Source of the DNA: Streptomyces longisporoflavus
GTDB taxonomy: Bacteria > Actinomycetota > Actinomycetes > Streptomycetales > Streptomycetaceae
Assembly (NCBI RefSeq): GCF_014649775.1
Contig: NZ_BMTR01000004.1
Span: forward strand, 124,001-188,000
Reading direction: 5' to 3'
Length of the DNA: 64,000 nt
A program made the position numbers and the translations under genes. Numbering within the stretch: position 1 is the stretch's first letter; every line of letters begins with the position of its first letter. Positions 59,471 through 64,000 of the stretch are shown here, in pieces. Below the pieces are notes generated by a model. That model saw only the letters and a program-made list of their open reading frames with translations, was not told the origin of the DNA and did not search any database.

Positions 59471-59487
59471 ATTGCGCTGATCGCAAT
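59471..59487. promoter_or_regulatory. Palindromic operator upstream of the XRE-TetR regulator
   Basis: ATTGCG-ctgat-CGCAAT, perfect 6-bp arms, 22-38 bp upstream of the regulator ATG where it would cover promoter or ribosome access. Shares TTGC...GCAA with the element before the BKACE gene. Confidence 0.55.
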
Positions 59488-59531
59488 CTTCAGGGCCGGG
59501 ATGTGCGGGATCTACGCAGTAAGAGACAGGT

Positions 59532-59566
59532 GTTGCGATCCTGACTGACGCCTCAGTCACCGCAAC
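59532..59566. other. Extended imperfect dyad
   Basis: GTTGCG at the left end pairs with CGCAAC at the right, and inside them TGACTGA pairs with TCAGTCA around CGCC. The outer GTTGCG/CGCAAC resembles the regulator palindrome, so it could be a second regulator site or a terminator for the decayed gene beyond. Confidence 0.4.
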
Positions 59567-59598
59567 GCCCCTGCACTGCGGTCGGCGGCCAGGTCGGG

Positions 59599-59802
59599 TC
59601 AGGTCCTGTCCTGGACCCCCTTGACGAACTCGCCCAGGAACGGGGCGGCGATCTTCACCTGACCGAGCTGGTGATGCTCGGCCGGGTCCACGGAGATCGC
59701 CCGCGCCTGTCCCGCCAGGGACTCCATCGCCGCGCGCTCCCGCGCCGCCCCGGCGTCATCCCCCTCCCCCGCGAGGGACAGCGCCGCGAGCCCGGGGTGG
59801 GG
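59599..59802 (-). pseudogene. 5'-truncated gene remnant
   Basis: The minus strand reads GLAALSLAGEGDDAGAARERAAMESLAGQARAIS then VDPAEHHQLGQVKIAAPFLGEFVKGVQDRT and a stop, which looks like a real C-terminus with sensible codon bias. Upstream an in-frame TGA at 59803 cuts it off and no family-like N-terminus exists. A short protein from the internal ATG is conceivable. Family not recognised. Confidence 0.4.
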
Positions 59803-59844
59803 TCATGGGTGCGGGCGGGTGTGCACGCTGATGCGTGTGGAGGG

Positions 59845-61107
59845 CTAGTCCCGCGTGTGCTCCCGGTACAGGTCGAGGTCGCCGTCTAGTTCCAGGGCGA
59901 TGACCGTGCACAGCGGATCGAGCTGGTCGTCGGCGAGACGCACGTACTCCCAGCCGGGTACGTCACCGAGGCCGCCGACCCGCTCGTGCCGGGCGGCGGT
60001 GTCCGTGCCGAGCACGCGGGCGGACGTCACGCCGTTGCGTACGCCGCGCAGCACCACGTACTCGTTGGGCCGGTCGAAGAGGAACAGATACAGGGTGCGG
60101 CGGTCGGCGGAGAGCGTCGTCGGGCCGTAGAAGTGGCCGTGCGGCAGTCCCCGCACCGTCCCGTAGACCGCTTCGGAGTGCCGTGACGTCCACTCCCCCA
60201 ACGCTTCGATGCGCTCGGTCTGTTCGGGGAGCAGCGTGCCGTCCTCCTTCGGGCCCACGTCGAGGAGCAGGTTGCCGCCGCCTCCGATGGTCTCGGCGAA
60301 GATGCGGACGAGCTGACGCGGTGACTTGTGGTGGGTGTCCTGCGGTTGGTAGCCCCAGGAGTCGTTGACGGTGAGGCACAACTCCCATGGCTGGGCGGGT
60401 GGTTCGATCGGTACGCCCTGTTCGGGCGTCGCGTAGTCGCCGTGTCCGGTGAGGCGGCCGTTGACGACGGTGTGCGGGGAGAGCTCCCGGATCTCCTCGG
60501 CGAGTTCCGCCATCCGCCACTGCGCCGGGCTGCGTTCCCACTCGCCGTCGAACCACAGCAGATCCGGTTCGAACCGTTCGAGCAGTTCCCGCACCTGTGC
60601 GCGGTGGAAGGCGAGGAAGTCCGCCCATCTCTCCTCGGATTCCTCGTCGGCGGCGGGCATCGAGTAGGGGTTGCCGCGTTCGGCGGGGTCCTGCCCTTCG
60701 GGGCGCACGGAGGCGTAGTCGGGGTGGGACCAGTCCAGGTGCGAGTAGTACAGGCCGACCTTGATGCCACGGGCGCGCAGGGCGGTGACGTACGGGGTGA
60801 TGAGGTCGCGGCCCGCGGGGGTGCGCTTGACGACGGAGAGGTCGTTCGCCGCGGTGTCCCAGAGGGCGACTCCGTCGTGGTGCTTGGCGGTGAGGACGGC
60901 GTAGCGCGCGCCGGCGCGGACGAAGAGGTCGGCCCACGCGTCGGGGTCGTACGCGGAGGCGGTGAAGCCTTCGAGCTGCGCCATGTAGCGGTCGTAGGGC
61001 ACCCGGTCGTCGAAGAAGGACCAGGACTCGGCCACTCCGTCCACGCTGTAGATGCCCCAGTGGAGGAAGATGCCGAGCTTGGAGTCCGTGAACCACGGCT
61101 GAATCAC
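59845..61107 (-). CDS. Alpha-L-fucosidase, glycoside hydrolase family 29
   Basis: 420 aa, no signal peptide. IQPWFTDSKLGIFLHWGIYSVDGVAESWSFF, AVLTAKHHDGVALWDT, GLYYSHLDWSHPDY, nucleophile Asp187 in PDLLWFDGEWERS and ETIGGGGNLLLDVGPKEDGTLLPEQTERIEALGEW are classic GH29. The GTG at 61107 is preferred because GAGGAG sits eight bases upstream and the family fold begins immediately; a TTG 21 codons earlier would add unrelated sequence. Intracellular location suggests action on imported fuco-oligosaccharides. Divergent from geoA. Confidence 0.9.
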   Translation of the reverse strand: MIQPWFTDSKLGIFLHWGIYSVDGVAESWSFFDDRVPYDRYMAQLEGFTASAYDPDAWADLFVRAGARYAVLTAKHHDGVALWDTAANDLSVVKRTPAGRDLITPYVTALRARGIKVGLYYSHLDWSHPDYASVRPEGQDPAERGNPYSMPAADEESEERWADFLAFHRAQVRELLERFEPDLLWFDGEWERSPAQWRMAELAEEIRELSPHTVVNGRLTGHGDYATPEQGVPIEPPAQPWELCLTVNDSWGYQPQDTHHKSPRQLVRIFAETIGGGGNLLLDVGPKEDGTLLPEQTERIEALGEWTSRHSEAVYGTVRGLPHGHFYGPTTLSADRRTLYLFLFDRPNEYVVLRGVRNGVTSARVLGTDTAARHERVGGLGDVPGWEYVRLADDQLDPLCTVIALELDGDLDLYREHTRD

Positions 61108-61194
61108 AGGCGGTGCTCCTCGACGTGTGTCCGGTCGACGACGTTGCCCGGGAGCCGGTCCGTCAGACAACGTCGTCCGGGCAGAAGCGTTTGA

Positions 61195-63564
<2,370 letters not shown>

Positions 63565-63588
63565 ACGCCGCCCCGCTAGCCTGCCCGC

Positions 63589-64000
63589 ATGCATTCCGAC
63601 CCCGACCGTGCCCAGCGCGCCGCGGGCGCCCTCGTCGGGTCCGCCGTAGGTGACGCGCTGGGGGCGCCCTTCGAGTTCGGGCTCGCGGGCGACTTCTCCG
63701 CGCGATTCCCGGTGCCCGGCCGGGGCGAGGAGATGTGCGGGGGCGCCGGCTGGGACACGGGGGAGGCGACGGACGACACGCAGATGGCCCTGCATGTCGC
63801 CGACTCCCTGCTGGCGAACGCGGGCCTTGACCTGCCCGACATCTTCCGACGGTTCCAGCGGTGGGCGGCGGCCGAGCCCAAGGACATCGGTCTCCAGACC
63901 GAGGACGTTCTCACGAACGGCATGCCGTGGGACCGCGCCGCCCAGCTCCATTTCCAGGTCAACCACCGTGCCGCGGGCTATGGTTCGCTGATGCGGGCCA
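63589..64000 (+). CDS. ADP-ribosylglycohydrolase family protein, 3'-truncated by window
   Basis: First 137 codons of a DraG/ARH-type protein that runs off the window. RAAGALVGSAVGDALGAPFEF and GEATDDTQMALHVADSLL hold the first metal ligands (Thr-Asp-Asp) of the dinuclear Mg site that removes ADP-ribose. The next family motif, usually GNGSLMR, reads AAGYGSLMRA here, with Tyr in place of Asn. 24 bp after geoA on the same strand; a functional link is not implied. Confidence 0.82.
   Translation, partial: MHSDPDRAQRAAGALVGSAVGDALGAPFEFGLAGDFSARFPVPGRGEEMCGGAGWDTGEATDDTQMALHVADSLLANAGLDLPDIFRRFQRWAAAEPKDIGLQTEDVLTNGMPWDRAAQLHFQVNHRAAGYGSLMRA

Overview
The window is a 64 kb piece of a high-GC actinobacterial chromosome, almost certainly Streptomyces. 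The evidence is codon bias with G/C in nearly every third position, GTG starts, a full-length two-domain geosmin synthase, DUF2510 proteins, a LAL-type ATPase, a pcaV-pcaIJFHGBL operon in the order known from Streptomyces coelicolor, and a HelR/RAE rifamycin-response unit. No rRNA, tRNA, CRISPR array, insertion sequence or replication origin was seen.

Layout. 1-8.3 kb: a DUF3048 lipoprotein, then the MarR repressor pcaV divergent from pcaIJFHGBL, the complete protocatechuate branch of the beta-ketoadipate pathway, with every junction overlapping. 8.4-13.7 kb: a membrane Ser/Thr kinase, an alpha/beta hydrolase, a small scrap of decayed genes, a short exported protein and a SulP anion transporter. 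13.7-27.2 kb: a compact set of genes matching the mycobacterial steroid C/D-ring (HIP) catabolic regulon: two SDRs, echA20, ipdA, ipdB, ipdC, fadA6, kstR2, ipdF and two acyl-CoA dehydrogenases. They form four transcription units fired from two divergent promoters, each carrying a near-consensus KstR2 box. An 882-residue LAL-like ATPase without its LuxR DNA-binding domain sits inside this block.

27.3-39.6 kb: a ParB-motif protein of unknown role, anhydro-MurNAc kinase, a DUF2510 membrane protein, a TetR regulator with a striking 16-bp repeat operator array facing a PAP2 phosphatase/DMT transporter pair, a Gln-rich DUF2510-scramblase protein, a second (archaeal-like) valyl-tRNA synthetase, and a large membrane protein. 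39.6-53.6 kb: Tat-exported phospholipase C, helR with a palindromic RAE-like element, a beta-lactamase-fold hydrolase, TetR, AhpD-like protein, exported GH3 glycosidase, quinone oxidoreductase, a FusB-like FBP zinc-finger protein, a 2Fe-2S ferredoxin-like protein with an 18-bp triple repeat upstream, and a GH4 phospho-glycosidase.

53.8-64 kb: an exported protein, an MHS-family permease, a carnitine-degradation operon (BKACE enzyme, L-carnitine dehydrogenase, betainyl-CoA thioesterase) behind an unusual XRE-TetR fusion regulator, a GH29 fucosidase, geosmin synthase and the start of an ADP-ribosylglycohydrolase.

Taken together the window is dominated by catabolic capacity: protocatechuate to succinyl-CoA/acetyl-CoA, steroid C/D rings to central CoA thioesters, carnitine to betaine plus acetoacetate, and several sugar hydrolases. 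Each catabolic operon is paired with its own one-component repressor. Family assignments are from recognisable motifs and remembered homologues; no database search was run.
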